From assembly GCF_000585335.1 (NCBI RefSeq), contig NZ_KK073872.1:1417283-1481282 (forward strand): 64,000 nt of DNA. Direction: 5' to 3'. The stretch's first letter is position 1. Each line of letters begins with the position of its first letter. This document shows, one piece after another, positions 22,441 through 36,674 of this stretch. The position numbers and the translations under genes are program-made. The DNA comes from Cloacibacillus evryensis DSM 19522 (GTDB taxonomy: Bacteria; Synergistota; Synergistia; Synergistales; Synergistaceae). A model generated the notes under the pieces. The model saw only the letters and a program-made list of their open reading frames with translations, did not search any database and had not been told where the DNA came from.

Positions 22441-23461
22441 GAAGAAGTTTCTCGCCGCGGCGTCCCGCCAGGGATGGCTCAACGCTCATGGCATCGTCTG
22501 CGCCCTCTCGGGCGGCGGCGATTCCGTCGCCGCTCTCTGGCTGCTGAAGAGTTTTTTTAACGGCCGCGTCGTGGCGGCTCACCTCGACCACTGCACGAGG
22601 GAGGGCGGTTCGCATGACGACGCCGCCTTTGTGCGCGAGTTATGCGCGGAGTGGCGGATAGAGTGCGCCGTCAAGGTGGTTGACGTCCATCACTGCCGCG
22701 AGACGGGCGAATCGTTCGAGATGGCGGGGCGGCGCGCGCGTTACGAACATTTTTATGAGACGGCCGCGCGTTTCGGGCTGCCCTATATCGCGGTCGGACA
22801 CAATTCCGACGACGTGGTCGAGACCCAGCTGATGAATCTCGCGCGCGGCAGCGGCCTCGCCGGACTGCGCGGCATTCCCGAGGTGCGCGGCGATATCGTG
22901 CGTCCGGTGATCGATTTCAGCCGCGAAGAACTCCGTAATATACTGAGAGAAAACGGCGTCCCCTGGCGCGACGATTTTACAAACGACGAGTCGGACTACC
23001 GGCGCAACAAGGTCCGGAACATACTTATACCATGGATAAAAGAAAACCTGAACCCGGGGTTTGAGAACGTGATGCTCGGCCTTGCGAAACAGGTCGGCGC
23101 CGAGGTCGAGGCCCGTGAGCGGACGGCGCGCCGCGAAATAGCGAAGATCGCCCTCCGCCTGCCGCCGGCGCTGGCCGCCTGGCGGACCGACGGGCTCGGC
23201 GAGCTGCCTGAACTTACTCTCGCCGAGATGCTCCGCCTGCAGGGGGCCGAGCTCTCGCTGCCGGCGCTCTCCCGCGCGCGCACGAACGGGCTTGTCGGCC
23301 TGGTGCGCCGCGGCGGCTGCTGGCGCTTCCAGTGGGCGCGCGACGTGGAGGTCTGCTATTCTGCGCGCGGCATCGGCTGGCTTCATCGGGCCGATATAAA
23401 GGCGGGGAAAAATTTTAGCAAAAATACCTGCGAAAATAGGCTTCCATGGTGGGCGAGATAA
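22430..23461 (+). CDS. tilS: tRNA(Ile)-lysidine synthase
   Basis: TilS converts cytidine 34 of tRNA-Ile(CAU) to lysidine. The PP-loop is SGGGDS at residues 27-32. The N-terminal ATPase domain is followed by a short C-terminal part, 343 residues in total. The ATG at 22430 overlaps nth by 11 bases and gives the proper start just before the PP-loop; a start at 22325 would add 35 spurious residues. The order tilS-hpt-ftsH is a widespread bacterial arrangement. Confidence 0.93.
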   Translation: MDYRKKFLAAASRQGWLNAHGIVCALSGGGDSVAALWLLKSFFNGRVVAAHLDHCTREGGSHDDAAFVRELCAEWRIECAVKVVDVHHCRETGESFEMAGRRARYEHFYETAARFGLPYIAVGHNSDDVVETQLMNLARGSGLAGLRGIPEVRGDIVRPVIDFSREELRNILRENGVPWRDDFTNDESDYRRNKVRNILIPWIKENLNPGFENVMLGLAKQVGAEVEARERTARREIAKIALRLPPALAAWRTDGLGELPELTLAEMLRLQGAELSLPALSRARTNGLVGLVRRGGCWRFQWARDVEVCYSARGIGWLHRADIKAGKNFSKNTCENRLPWWAR

Positions 23462-23529
23462 TACGAAATATGATATTATTCTTAATTGTTTGCAAGCTGC
23501 AATTATCGCCCTAAAGGGAGTGCTTTAAT

Positions 23530-24066
23530 TTGGAATACAGAATAGGCAGAATAATGCTTTCGGAAGAGGAGCTTCATAGCAAAGTAAGGGAGCTGGGGGC
23601 AAGGATACGCGAGGATTACCGCGGGAAAAAGGTGGTTTTCGTCTGTGTGCTCAAGGGGGCTGTGATATTCTTCTCCGACCTTGTCCGCGAGATAGGGCCG
23701 GACGTCGACGCCCAGCTTGACTTTCTCGCCATCTCCTCCTACGGCGCCTCTACCAGAAGCAGCGGCGTCGTGAAGATCCAAAAAGATCTGAGCACGGATA
23801 TACACGGCAAACATGTGATAATAGTTGAGGATATACTCGACACGGGACTCTCGCTTTCGTATATGAGCAAGCTCCTGCGCGAGCGCGCTCCCGAGTCGCT
23901 TGAAATATGCGTACTGCTTGACAAGGCCGAGCGCCGCACGCAGCACGTCGATGTTAAATATACCGGTTTCACGATACCTGACGAGTTTGTCATAGGCTAC
24001 GGCCTGGACTACGCGGGGCAGTTCCGCCATCTCCCCGCCGTGCATATCGCCGAGCCTCTTGATTGA
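23530..24066 (+). CDS. hpt: Hypoxanthine phosphoribosyltransferase
   Basis: Hpt salvages hypoxanthine and guanine with PRPP. The PRPP-binding motif VIIVEDILDTGLSL is near residues 97-110, and the 178-residue length fits. The TTG at 23530 is preceded by AAAGGGAG. The C-terminal region FVIGYGLDYAGQFR is the family purine-contact segment. It is placed between tilS and ftsH, a conserved neighbourhood. Confidence 0.94.
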   Translation: MEYRIGRIMLSEEELHSKVRELGARIREDYRGKKVVFVCVLKGAVIFFSDLVREIGPDVDAQLDFLAISSYGASTRSSGVVKIQKDLSTDIHGKHVIIVEDILDTGLSLSYMSKLLRERAPESLEICVLLDKAERRTQHVDVKYTGFTIPDEFVIGYGLDYAGQFRHLPAVHIAEPLD

Positions 24067-24154
24067 CGGTATTTGAACGGTCTTTGCCTGGGCCGGCGGC
24101 GGACGGTTTTATATTTGAAAAGAAGTGAAGCATAGAAAGCGAGGATAAGGGATA

Positions 24155-26140
24155 TTGAAGAAAATTTCTAAAAACGTGGGGATGTATATAGTCCTCATCG
24201 TACTGGTGGTCAGCCTGGTCAATGTGTTCCTGGGCCCTGACAGCGCTACTAAAAAGACGACGCAGAGCGAAGTGATGCCCTACAGCACATTCCTCAGCGA
24301 GGTGAACAGCGGCAACGTCACCAAGGTCAGGATCGATCATGAACAGCTGACCGGCACGCTGAAATCGGGCAAGCAATTTACTACGTATATACTCGACGCG
24401 GCGACGCTCCCCTCGACGGTAGCGGAAAAGGGCGTCGAAGTGGAGATCGTTCCGCCGCCGAAGAACTCGTGGCTCACGGCTCTTCTGACGTCGCTCCTGC
24501 CGACGCTGCTTCTGATCGGCGTCTGGATATACTTCATCTACAACATGCAGGGCGGCGGCAGCAAGGTGATGGGCTTTGCGAAGAGCAAGGCCAAACTATT
24601 CCTTGACAATCGCCCGAAGGTGACCTTCGGCGACGTCGCGGGATGCGACGAATCGAAGGAGGAGCTTGAAGAGGTCGTGCAGTTCCTCAAAGACCCAGCG
24701 AGGTTCACGAAGCTCGGCGCGAAGGTGCCGCGGGGCGTGCTTCTGCTCGGCGCTCCGGGGACGGGCAAGACACTCCTCTCCCGCGCGGTGGCGGGCGAGG
24801 CCGACGTGCCCTTTTTCAGCATCAGCGGCTCCGACTTTGTGGAGATGTTTGTCGGCGTCGGCGCGGCGCGCGTGCGCGACCTCTTTGAACAGGCCCGCAA
24901 ATACCAGCCCTGCATAATATTCATCGACGAGATAGACGCCGTAGGACGCCATCGCGGCGCGGGGCTCGGCGGCGGACACGACGAACGTGAACAGACATTG
25001 AACCAGCTGCTTGTGGAGATGGACGGTTTTGAGGCCGGTTCGGGGATAATCCTCATCGCCGCGACCAACAGGCCCGACATCCTGGACCCGGCGCTGCTGC
25101 GCCCGGGACGCTTCGACCGCCAGGTGGTCGTCGACCGTCCCGACGTCAACGGACGCCGCGACATCCTCAAGGTACACCTGCGTGACATGAAGATAGAACA
25201 TGACGTCGACCTCGACGTCATCGCGCGCCGCACTCCCGGCTTTGTCGGCGCCGACCTGGCCAACCTCGTCAACGAAGCGGCGCTGCTTGCCGCGCGCAGA
25301 GACAAGGAGATGCTTGGGATGCCCGAATTTGAAGAGGCGATCGACCGCGTTATGGCCGGGCCGGAGCGCAAAAGCCGCATAATCAGCAAGAAGGAGCGCG
25401 AGATAATCGCCTACCACGAGGCGGGACACGCCCTTGTCGCGGCTAAAATAAAGGGTTCCGACCCCGTGCATAAGATTTCGATCATCCCGCGCGGCCACAT
25501 GGCGCTCGGCTACACTCTGCAGCTCCCCGAGGAGGACAGGTTCCTCATCTCCCGCCAGGAGCTCGCGGACAAGATCTGCGTGCTGCTCGGAGGCCGCGTG
25601 GCCGAAGCCATCTGCTTCGGAGACGTGACCACGGGAGCTTCCAACGATCTTGAGCGGGCGACGCAGATCGCGCGCCAGATGGTGACGCAGTTCGGCATGA
25701 GCGACAAGCTGGGCCTCGTGACGCTCGGACGCAAGCAGCACGAGGTATTCCTCGGCCATGACATCGTTGACGACCGCAATTACAGCGAAGAGGTCGCCCA
25801 TACGATAGACCTTGAGATACGTGCGATAGTCGACGGCAGCATGAACAAGGCGCGGGAGATCCTCACCGAGAACCGCGAGCGGCTGGAGGAGATAACGAGG
25901 CTGCTGCTTGAGAAGGAGATACTCGAAGGCGACGAGCTTGACGAGCTTCTCGGCTATCCGAAGAAGGAACACAACGGCGATAACGCCGCGAAGGATAAAC
26001 CGGAAGAGGACAAGGATCAAAAAGAGGACAAGAAGAAAGACGACGACGGCCCGGACGCCGAGGCGGTCATTCATCAGGTACCGGATATAGAAGAGGCCGA
26101 TTCGGGAAACTTCAACACTCCGATGGACGAAGAGAAATAA
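24155..26140 (+). CDS. ftsH: ATP-dependent zinc metalloprotease FtsH
   Basis: FtsH is a membrane-anchored AAA protease. TM1 is near residues 7-24, followed by a small extracytoplasmic domain, and TM2 is near 108-128. Walker A GAPGTGKT is at 199-206 and the zinc site HEAGH is at 421-425. The C-terminal 60 residues are a low-complexity, Lys/Asp/Glu-rich tail, longer than in many homologues. The TTG at 24155 follows GAGGATAAGG. The gene ends before a strong terminator. Confidence 0.96.
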   Translation: MKKISKNVGMYIVLIVLVVSLVNVFLGPDSATKKTTQSEVMPYSTFLSEVNSGNVTKVRIDHEQLTGTLKSGKQFTTYILDAATLPSTVAEKGVEVEIVPPPKNSWLTALLTSLLPTLLLIGVWIYFIYNMQGGGSKVMGFAKSKAKLFLDNRPKVTFGDVAGCDESKEELEEVVQFLKDPARFTKLGAKVPRGVLLLGAPGTGKTLLSRAVAGEADVPFFSISGSDFVEMFVGVGAARVRDLFEQARKYQPCIIFIDEIDAVGRHRGAGLGGGHDEREQTLNQLLVEMDGFEAGSGIILIAATNRPDILDPALLRPGRFDRQVVVDRPDVNGRRDILKVHLRDMKIEHDVDLDVIARRTPGFVGADLANLVNEAALLAARRDKEMLGMPEFEEAIDRVMAGPERKSRIISKKEREIIAYHEAGHALVAAKIKGSDPVHKISIIPRGHMALGYTLQLPEEDRFLISRQELADKICVLLGGRVAEAICFGDVTTGASNDLERATQIARQMVTQFGMSDKLGLVTLGRKQHEVFLGHDIVDDRNYSEEVAHTIDLEIRAIVDGSMNKAREILTENRERLEEITRLLLEKEILEGDELDELLGYPKKEHNGDNAAKDKPEEDKDQKEDKKKDDDGPDAEAVIHQVPDIEEADSGNFNTPMDEEK

Positions 26141-26150
26141 GATCACCGGT

Positions 26151-26178
26151 CGAGCCGCCCATCGGGCGGCTCGTTTTT
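26151..26178 (+). terminator. Terminator after ftsH
   Basis: A perfect 10-bp stem pairs 26151-26160 with 26164-26173 around a 3-base loop, followed by a T run. Confidence 0.92.
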
Positions 26179-26272
26179 CTCGTGTCTCCGCCGATGGCGC
26201 CGCGGGCGGGTCTGTGTTAGAATATAACGGTTTTAAATAAAATACCTGATATGAGAACAAGAAAGGTCGAAG

Positions 26273-31071
<4,799 letters not shown>

Positions 31072-31079
<8 letters not shown>

Positions 31080-31884
31080 CGACAGAAGAGAACGCGAGAG
31101 GCGCGGCGGCGCGGATAGGAGAAACGAGCGCGCGCCGTCTGAGGATATCTGCTGGGGGCGCAATCCCGTGATCGCGCTGCTCGAGGGGGACCCGGAGCGT
31201 TGTATGAAGGTGCTTGTCTCCAAAGGCGCGCAGCCCCATATAAAAGCTAAAATCACGGAGCTATGCCGCGCGAACGGCATAATATTCCAGAATGTCGAGG
31301 GCGCGGCGCTCGACCGGCTGACGAACGGCGAGAACCACCAGGGCGTCGCGGCCTACACCGCGCAGATGAAGCTCTGGGAGGCGGAAGATCTGCTGGCCTC
31401 GCTGCCGGCGGCGCCAGCGCCCGTGCTGCTGCTGCTCTGCGACCACCTGCAGGACCCGCACAACCTCGGCGCGGTGATCAGAAGCGCGGAGGCCGCGGGC
31501 GCGGCGGCGGTGATGATACCGAAACGCGGCGGCTGCCTGCCGACGGGGACCGTCGTCAAGACGAGCGCCGGCGCGGCGCTGCGGCTGCCCGTCGTCAAAG
31601 TCGGAAATATTTCGCAGACGATAAAACTGCTTCAGGAGGCGGACTTCTGGGTGACGGGACTCGCGATGGAGGGGCGTGAAACGCTCTTCAAAGAGGACCT
31701 GCCGCCGCGCAGCGTCATCGTCGTCGGCGCGGAGGGCGAAGGTCTCGGCACGGCGGTGACCAAGGCCTGCGACGATATCCGTTTCATCCCGATGCTGGGG
31801 GCGACGGGTTCGCTCAACGCCTCCGTCGCCGCGAGCCTCGCGATGTTCGAGTGGTCGCGGTCGCGGCGGCCGTCGGCGCAATAA
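31072..31884 (+). CDS. rlmB: TrmH/RlmB-family 23S rRNA 2'-O-ribose methyltransferase
   Basis: This SPOUT-class methyltransferase has 270 residues. It has an N-terminal substrate-binding domain (CWGRNPVIALL onward) and a knotted catalytic domain. The motifs are LCDHLQDPHNLGAVIRSAEA (motif 1), VVGAEGEGL (motif 2) and GATGSLNASVAASLAMFEW (motif 3). An extra basic N-terminal tail of about 20 residues is rich in Arg. It overlaps the end of uvrA by 8 bases. RlmB (G2251) is the likeliest target, but TrmH-family members differ. Confidence 0.88.
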
Positions 31885-31905
31885 AAAAACAGGAGTTTTA
31901 AAGAT

Positions 31906-31949
31906 GTGCCGCCGCGGCTATGAAAGACAGTCCGCGGCGGCGGTTTTTT
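31906..31949. terminator. Terminator between convergent rlmB and the Crp/Fnr gene
   Basis: A 10-bp perfect GC stem pairs 31908-31917 with 31932-31941, and six T follow on the + strand. It is clear for rlmB and weaker for the - strand gene. Confidence 0.85.
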
Positions 31950-32709
31950 ATTTCATCAGTTCCATGTGCTTTTGCAGGGCTTCGGCGCTTCTGACGCAGA
32001 GGTAGCAGTTTATCTGTTCGAGCAGGGATATGTCGCGCAGCTCTTTGAATTTCTTCGAGACCGTCACGCGGTTCATGCCGAGCATGTCGGCGATCGTCTG
32101 TTGGCTGAGCTTCTCGGCGATGAGGATCTTCCCGTCGTAGCCGGTGCCGTAATGCTCCATAAAGATCTGCAGCAGGCGGCATATCTTCCATTCCGCGGAT
32201 TTTTGCTGCCCGCAGCGTATTTGCCCCATCGCGGAGAGAAATTTCCCCGCCATCGATTTGCAAATGTCCATCACGATATCGATATCATGTTTGAAGGCGT
32301 GCTTCAGCGCGCATTTATGAATGCGCACGAGCGTCGAGGGCACCATCGTCTTGAAGAGGACGGGACTCGGCTTGTCGACCAGCATACATTCCTCGAGAAA
32401 GACGGAATTCGGCTCCATGAAGCTGTAGATGCGCTGTTCGCCGCCAAAGGTCAGCTCGTAGCAGATGACGCGCCCCTCCTTCACGAGGTAGCAGTATTCC
32501 GGCACCTCGTCCACCCTGTTGAGTTCGTAATCCCTGCCGACCCGGATCACCTCGCCGAGCTCCTCGAGCCGCGCGATCCCCTGCGGCAGATAGTATAGAT
32601 GGCGTATCTGGTCGTCGCACGTCCGGTCGATCTTCTTGTCATCCTCCACCGTCATCCCCGCCTTTCCGCGTAACCAAGATAACATTGTCTTTTTAACTAC
32701 ACAAGTAGC
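31948..32709 (-). promoter_or_regulatory. Note: cis region of the Crp/Fnr gene is at its 5' end
   Basis: No internal site is seen within this coding span. The inverted repeat that overlaps the start codon at 32703-32720 is listed on its own. This entry records only that the gene body shows no second promoter or operator. Confidence 0.1.
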
Positions 32710-32712
32710 CAA
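31948..32712 (-). CDS. Crp/Fnr-family transcriptional regulator
   Basis: This 254-residue protein has an N-terminal cyclic-nucleotide-binding-type beta-barrel (EYCYLVKEGRVICYEL, then FGGEQRIYSFMEPNSVFLEE). A long dimer helix and a C-terminal winged HTH (SQQTIADMLGMNRVTVSKKF) follow. FNR-like N-terminal iron-sulfur cysteines are not arranged in the usual spacing, so the effector is unknown. The TTG at 32712 follows AAGGAGGA (on the - strand). It is divergent from the molybdenum hydroxylase operon and is likely its regulator, by position only. Confidence 0.88.
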   Translation of the reverse strand: MATCVVKKTMLSWLRGKAGMTVEDDKKIDRTCDDQIRHLYYLPQGIARLEELGEVIRVGRDYELNRVDEVPEYCYLVKEGRVICYELTFGGEQRIYSFMEPNSVFLEECMLVDKPSPVLFKTMVPSTLVRIHKCALKHAFKHDIDIVMDICKSMAGKFLSAMGQIRCGQQKSAEWKICRLLQIFMEHYGTGYDGKILIAEKLSQQTIADMLGMNRVTVSKKFKELRDISLLEQINCYLCVRSAEALQKHMELMK

Positions 32713-32720
32713 GGCTACTT
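32703..32720. promoter_or_regulatory. Inverted repeat over the regulator's start codon
   Basis: AAGTAGCC (32703-32710) and GGCTACTT (32713-32720) are perfect 8-bp arms around 2 bases. The TTG start codon (complement of 32710-32712) lies at its centre, and the ribosome-binding site lies just outside. It could be a self-operator or an mRNA hairpin that hides the start. Confidence 0.55.
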
Positions 32721-32815
32721 ACTCCTCCTTTTTCAAACGTCTAAGATAAAAAACGAAGAGCCCATGGGAGAGCTTTGGAAAAATCGCCATACGATCATAA
32801 AAGGGAGGAACAAGA

Positions 32816-33697
32816 ATGACTTTGCCGAATTTTAACTATATCGCCGCCAAAAGTCTCGTGGAGGCCTCGGAGCTCGCGGCCGCCCAGGCCGGCAGATGCG
32901 TGCTGATGGCTGGCGGGACTGACGTGATCCTGCTGCTCAAGGAGAACGTTTTGAAGGGCGTGGAGAGCGTCATTGACCTGAAAAACATCCCGGGGATAGA
33001 CGGGCTGGAGTTTATCGAGGGCGAGGGACTGCGCGTCGGCGCGCTCACGAAGCTCTACGCGATCCAGAACTCGCCGCTGGTGCGCGAAAAGATGCCGGCC
33101 GTCGCCGACGCCGCGCACTATGTCGCCTCAAGCCAGATACGCCGCAAGGGGACGATGGCCGGCAACATCTGCAACGCCTCGCCCTCGGCCGATACCGCGC
33201 CGATATTGGTGGCGATGAACGCGACAGTCGCAGCCTACGGCAAAAACGGCGGGCGCGAGATACCGGCCGGGGAGTTTTTCACCGGCGTAAAGCGGACCTG
33301 CCTCGACAAGGCTGCGGGGGAGATCGTTACGGAGATAAAGATACCTGAGCTCAAGCCGCAGGAGGGCTCGGCCTACTTCAAGCACTCCGTGCGCAAGGCG
33401 ATGGATCTCGCGATCATCGGAGTCGCCGCCTGGGTGCGGATGGAGGGCTCACGGGTCGCCGACTGCCGCATCGCCATGGGCGGCGTCGGCGTGACGCCGC
33501 TGCGCGCGAAAGAGGCGGAGCGGATGCTGATCGGCGGCGAGGCGGGCGACGACCTGTTCGAGAGGGCCGGAGCCGCCGCCTCGCAGGAATGCCGTCCGAT
33601 CTCCGACGTGCGCGCCTCGGCGGAATACAGGGTGGATATGGTGCGCGTCTACACGAAGCGCGCCCTTAAAAAGGCGCTCGAGACGCTGAAGGCTTAA
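32816..33697 (+). CDS. Molybdenum hydroxylase, FAD-binding subunit (CoxM/XdhB-like)
   Basis: This is the medium subunit of the xanthine dehydrogenase/CO dehydrogenase family. It carries FAD and passes electrons from the iron-sulfur subunit to the acceptor. The two FAD motifs are LMAGGTDVIL near residues 29-38 and the TMAGNICNASPSADTAP stretch near 112-128. The C-terminal CO_deh_flav_C domain is present. The 293-residue length is normal. GGGAGGAA precedes the ATG. It is the first gene of the operon, followed 18 bp later by the 2Fe-2S subunit. Confidence 0.9.
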   Translation: MTLPNFNYIAAKSLVEASELAAAQAGRCVLMAGGTDVILLLKENVLKGVESVIDLKNIPGIDGLEFIEGEGLRVGALTKLYAIQNSPLVREKMPAVADAAHYVASSQIRRKGTMAGNICNASPSADTAPILVAMNATVAAYGKNGGREIPAGEFFTGVKRTCLDKAAGEIVTEIKIPELKPQEGSAYFKHSVRKAMDLAIIGVAAWVRMEGSRVADCRIAMGGVGVTPLRAKEAERMLIGGEAGDDLFERAGAAASQECRPISDVRASAEYRVDMVRVYTKRALKKALETLKA

Positions 33698-33715
33698 GAG
33701 GGGAGGCCCGCGAAG

Positions 33716-34198
33716 ATGAAAAGGATCATAAAATTCAAGCTCAACGGCGAGGATATCGAAGAGCTGGTACAGGACAACATTACGATGGTCGATTTTCTGC
33801 GCCAGCAGATGCACATGACGGGGACGAAACGCGGCTGCGAAGAGGGCGAATGCGGCGCCTGCACCATCCTGCTGGACGGCGCGGCGGTCGACTCCTGCCT
33901 GATGCTCGCCGTCGAGGCGGCGGGGCGCGAGGTCGTCACCATCGAGGGCGTCATGAAGGACGGCGTCCTCCACCCGCTGCAGAGGGAGTTCATGGACAAG
34001 TGGGCCCTGCAGTGCGGCTTCTGCACGCCGGGCATGATCATGTCCGCCCTCTCGCTGCTGCATGAAAACCCACACCCGATGGAGCACGAGATCCGCGACG
34101 CGATCGCCGGCAACCTTTGCCGCTGTACGGGCTATACGAAGATCGTCGAGGCGATCGACTCCGCGGCGAAGATACTCGAAAGGCAGGCGAATGCATAA
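33716..34198 (+). CDS. Molybdenum hydroxylase, 2Fe-2S subunit (CoxS/XdhC-like)
   Basis: This is the small electron-transfer subunit of 160 residues with two 2Fe-2S clusters. The plant-type cluster is ligated by C41, C46, C49 and C61. The second cluster uses C100, C103, C135 and C137 (CGFC and CRC motifs). All eight ligands are present, so the protein should be functional. It overlaps the large subunit start by one base (TAATG). Confidence 0.95.
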   Translation: MKRIIKFKLNGEDIEELVQDNITMVDFLRQQMHMTGTKRGCEEGECGACTILLDGAAVDSCLMLAVEAAGREVVTIEGVMKDGVLHPLQREFMDKWALQCGFCTPGMIMSALSLLHENPHPMEHEIRDAIAGNLCRCTGYTKIVEAIDSAAKILERQANA

Positions 34199-36636
34199 TG
34201 GCGATAAAGTCAAAGGAATATTACGCCGAGATCGAAAGCGTCTATAAAAAGCCCGAGGACTACGAGCTGGCGGGCAAGGGCAACGCCTACGTGCGCATCG
34301 ACGCCGAGGCGAAGGTGACGGGGCGCGCCGTCTACACCGACGACGTCGACCTGCCCGGCATGTATTACTGCAAACTCGTCCACAGCCCCTACGCGCACGC
34401 GCTCATCAAAAGCATCGACTTTACCGAGGCGCTCCGGCTGCCGGGTGTCAAGGGCGTGCTCACGGGACGCGACTTTCCCGAAGGGCACAACCTCGGCAAC
34501 CCCGAAGCCTTCAAGGAGCTGGCCGACAAGGAGCCGCTCTGCCGTAAAAAGGTGCGCATGATCGGCGACGAGGTCGCCGCCGTCTGCGCCGTAACTGAGG
34601 ATATCGCCGCGGAGGCCGCCGCGCTCGTTAAGGTCGAATACGAGCCGCTGCCGGTCGTCCTCGACCCCTTCGACTCGATGCAGCCGGAGGCGGAGCCGAT
34701 CCACTATCCGGGCACTAACAATCTTTCGATCTTCACGACGATGAGGGCGGGCGAACCGGACAAAGCCTTCGCCGAGGCCTATTACACCGACCGGCATTAC
34801 TATAAGACGCAGGAGATGGTCCACGCCGCCATCGAGCCGCACGGCGCGGCGGCGAAATACGAGAACGGCGAGTGGACCGTCTGGACGACGACGCAGGGGG
34901 CCTATGTGAGCCGTTTCTGGATCGCCTGGGGGCTCGGCGTGCCCGAGAGCCAGGTGCGCGTCATCAAGCCGATGGTCGGCGGCGGCTTCGGCGGCAAGCT
35001 CGACGTATTCGCGCACGAGCTCTGCCCCTGCAAATTCGCGCAGATGACGGGCCATCCCGTGAAATGCGTGCTCAAGCGCGACGAAGTCTTCACCTGCACG
35101 CGCACGCGCCATCCGATATCCTTTGAGATCGAAAGCGCCTTCACCAAGGAGGGCAAGATGCTCGCCAAACGCTGCAAGCACATTCTCGACGGCGGCGCCT
35201 ACGGCGGCTCGGGCATCGCGGCGAACACACTCTCGCTTATCTGCGCCACCTTCCCCTATAAGGTGGAAAACATCGACATGACGGCGAGACGCCCTTACAC
35301 GAACCATCCCGCCTCGGGCGCGATGCGCGGCTACTCCGCCTGTCAGGTGCACTTCGCCCACGAGATACATATGGACGAGGTGGCCAACGCGCTCGGCATC
35401 GACCCGCTCGAATTGCGCCGCAAGAATGAGATCACTCCCTACTATACGGGGCCGACGGGGCTGGAGTTCACCTCCTGCAAGTTCGACGAGTGCCTTGTGG
35501 CCTGCGCAGACGCCATCGGCTGGGCCGAGAGGGACAAATATCCCATCGGCAGCGGCGAGGCTGTCGGCCTCTCCGGCTCTGGCTTTATGTCGGGAACGGG
35601 CTTCCCCGTCCTCGTCACGCCGCATTACTGCTCGGCATCGACGATCGTGCGCCTCAACCGCGAGGGCTACGCCGTCGTCTTCTGCGGCGCGAACGACATC
35701 GGACAGGGCTGCGACACCGTAATGACGATGATCGTCGCCGAAGAGCTCGGCCTGCGCATGGACGAGGTCAAGCTCGTGCAGTCCGACACCACGACGACGC
35801 CGTGGGACGCCGGCTCCTTCGGCTCACGCGTCACCTTCCTCGGCGGCAACGCCTGCCGCCGCGCCGTCGGCGACGCGAAACTCAAACTGCTCTCGCACTG
35901 GGCCGAGGAGTGGGGCTGCAAGCCCTCGGACATCAAGATGAAGGACCACCGAGTCTTCATCGAGGGCGACGCGGAGAAGAACATCTCCTACAACGAGGCC
36001 TGCTTCGGCTACGAGGAGAGGAACTTTGGCCGCTGCGTCGCCGGCGTCGGTTCCTTCGCGCACGAGGGCGACAAGGATATCTATGTGAAAAACGTCGGCA
36101 ACTACGCGCCGGCCTATTCCTTCTCCGCCTCGGCGGCGAAGGTCAAGGTCGATATGGAGACCGGCGGCGTCGAGCTCGAGGACTTCGTCTTCGGCCATGA
36201 CTGCGGGCGCGCGCTGAACATCCGCGCCGTCGAGGGGCAGATAGAAGGTTCGGTCCTGCTCGGTCTAGGCTTCAGCTGTTTTGAGGAGTGCGTCTACAGC
36301 AAAGAGGGAAAACATCTGAACCCGAGCTTCCGCGACTACCGTTTCCCGACGGCGCTCGACATGCCGCCGATCAAGACGATCATCTGCAGCGAGGCCGACC
36401 CCGAGGGGCCGATGGGCGCGAAGGAGGCGGGCGAAGGCAGCACCGCGCCGGTCGGTTCGGCCATCGGCAACGCCGTCAACTACGCGACCGGGCTCACGCT
36501 GCGCGAGCTGCCGATCACGCCGGAGCGCATCTGGCGCGCGCTGAAGGAGCGCGAGCGCACGGGAAAGACGGCTTTCGGCGCGGAGGATCTGCGCGATAAG
36601 TTTAACAACATGCCGCCGCTCCCCGAGCGTAAATAG
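34198..36636 (+). CDS. Molybdenum hydroxylase, molybdopterin-binding large subunit (CoxL/XdhA-like)
   Basis: This 812-residue catalytic subunit binds the molybdenum-pyranopterin cofactor. The N-terminal a/b hammerhead domain begins GKVTGRAVYTDDV-like. The cofactor-binding regions include MVGGGFGGKLD, GAMRGYSACQ and NDIGQGCDT. The catalytic glutamate of the family is E746 in AKEAGEGST. The CO dehydrogenase active-site loop with a Cu-binding cysteine (AYRCSFR) was not seen, so a true CO dehydrogenase is unlikely. The substrate (purine, N-heterocycle or aldehyde) cannot be assigned. The ATG at 34198 replaces an upstream start inside the previous gene. Confidence 0.9.
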   Translation: MAIKSKEYYAEIESVYKKPEDYELAGKGNAYVRIDAEAKVTGRAVYTDDVDLPGMYYCKLVHSPYAHALIKSIDFTEALRLPGVKGVLTGRDFPEGHNLGNPEAFKELADKEPLCRKKVRMIGDEVAAVCAVTEDIAAEAAALVKVEYEPLPVVLDPFDSMQPEAEPIHYPGTNNLSIFTTMRAGEPDKAFAEAYYTDRHYYKTQEMVHAAIEPHGAAAKYENGEWTVWTTTQGAYVSRFWIAWGLGVPESQVRVIKPMVGGGFGGKLDVFAHELCPCKFAQMTGHPVKCVLKRDEVFTCTRTRHPISFEIESAFTKEGKMLAKRCKHILDGGAYGGSGIAANTLSLICATFPYKVENIDMTARRPYTNHPASGAMRGYSACQVHFAHEIHMDEVANALGIDPLELRRKNEITPYYTGPTGLEFTSCKFDECLVACADAIGWAERDKYPIGSGEAVGLSGSGFMSGTGFPVLVTPHYCSASTIVRLNREGYAVVFCGANDIGQGCDTVMTMIVAEELGLRMDEVKLVQSDTTTTPWDAGSFGSRVTFLGGNACRRAVGDAKLKLLSHWAEEWGCKPSDIKMKDHRVFIEGDAEKNISYNEACFGYEERNFGRCVAGVGSFAHEGDKDIYVKNVGNYAPAYSFSASAAKVKVDMETGGVELEDFVFGHDCGRALNIRAVEGQIEGSVLLGLGFSCFEECVYSKEGKHLNPSFRDYRFPTALDMPPIKTIICSEADPEGPMGAKEAGEGSTAPVGSAIGNAVNYATGLTLRELPITPERIWRALKERERTGKTAFGAEDLRDKFNNMPPLPERK

Positions 36637-36674
36637 GCCGGCGCGGCCCTGTTCCGGGAGAAGCGTGAAGAGTG

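Noticed and set aside
26179-26272. LexA box upstream of uvrB
   Set aside because: No CTGT-N8-ACAG or Bacillus-type GAAC-N4-GTTC site was found. Only a lone TAGAAT -10-like hexamer is present.
34198-36636. True CO dehydrogenase large subunit
   Set aside because: The Cu-ligating cysteine loop (AYRCSFR) is not seen; the comparable position reads differently, so only the wider hydroxylase family is claimed.
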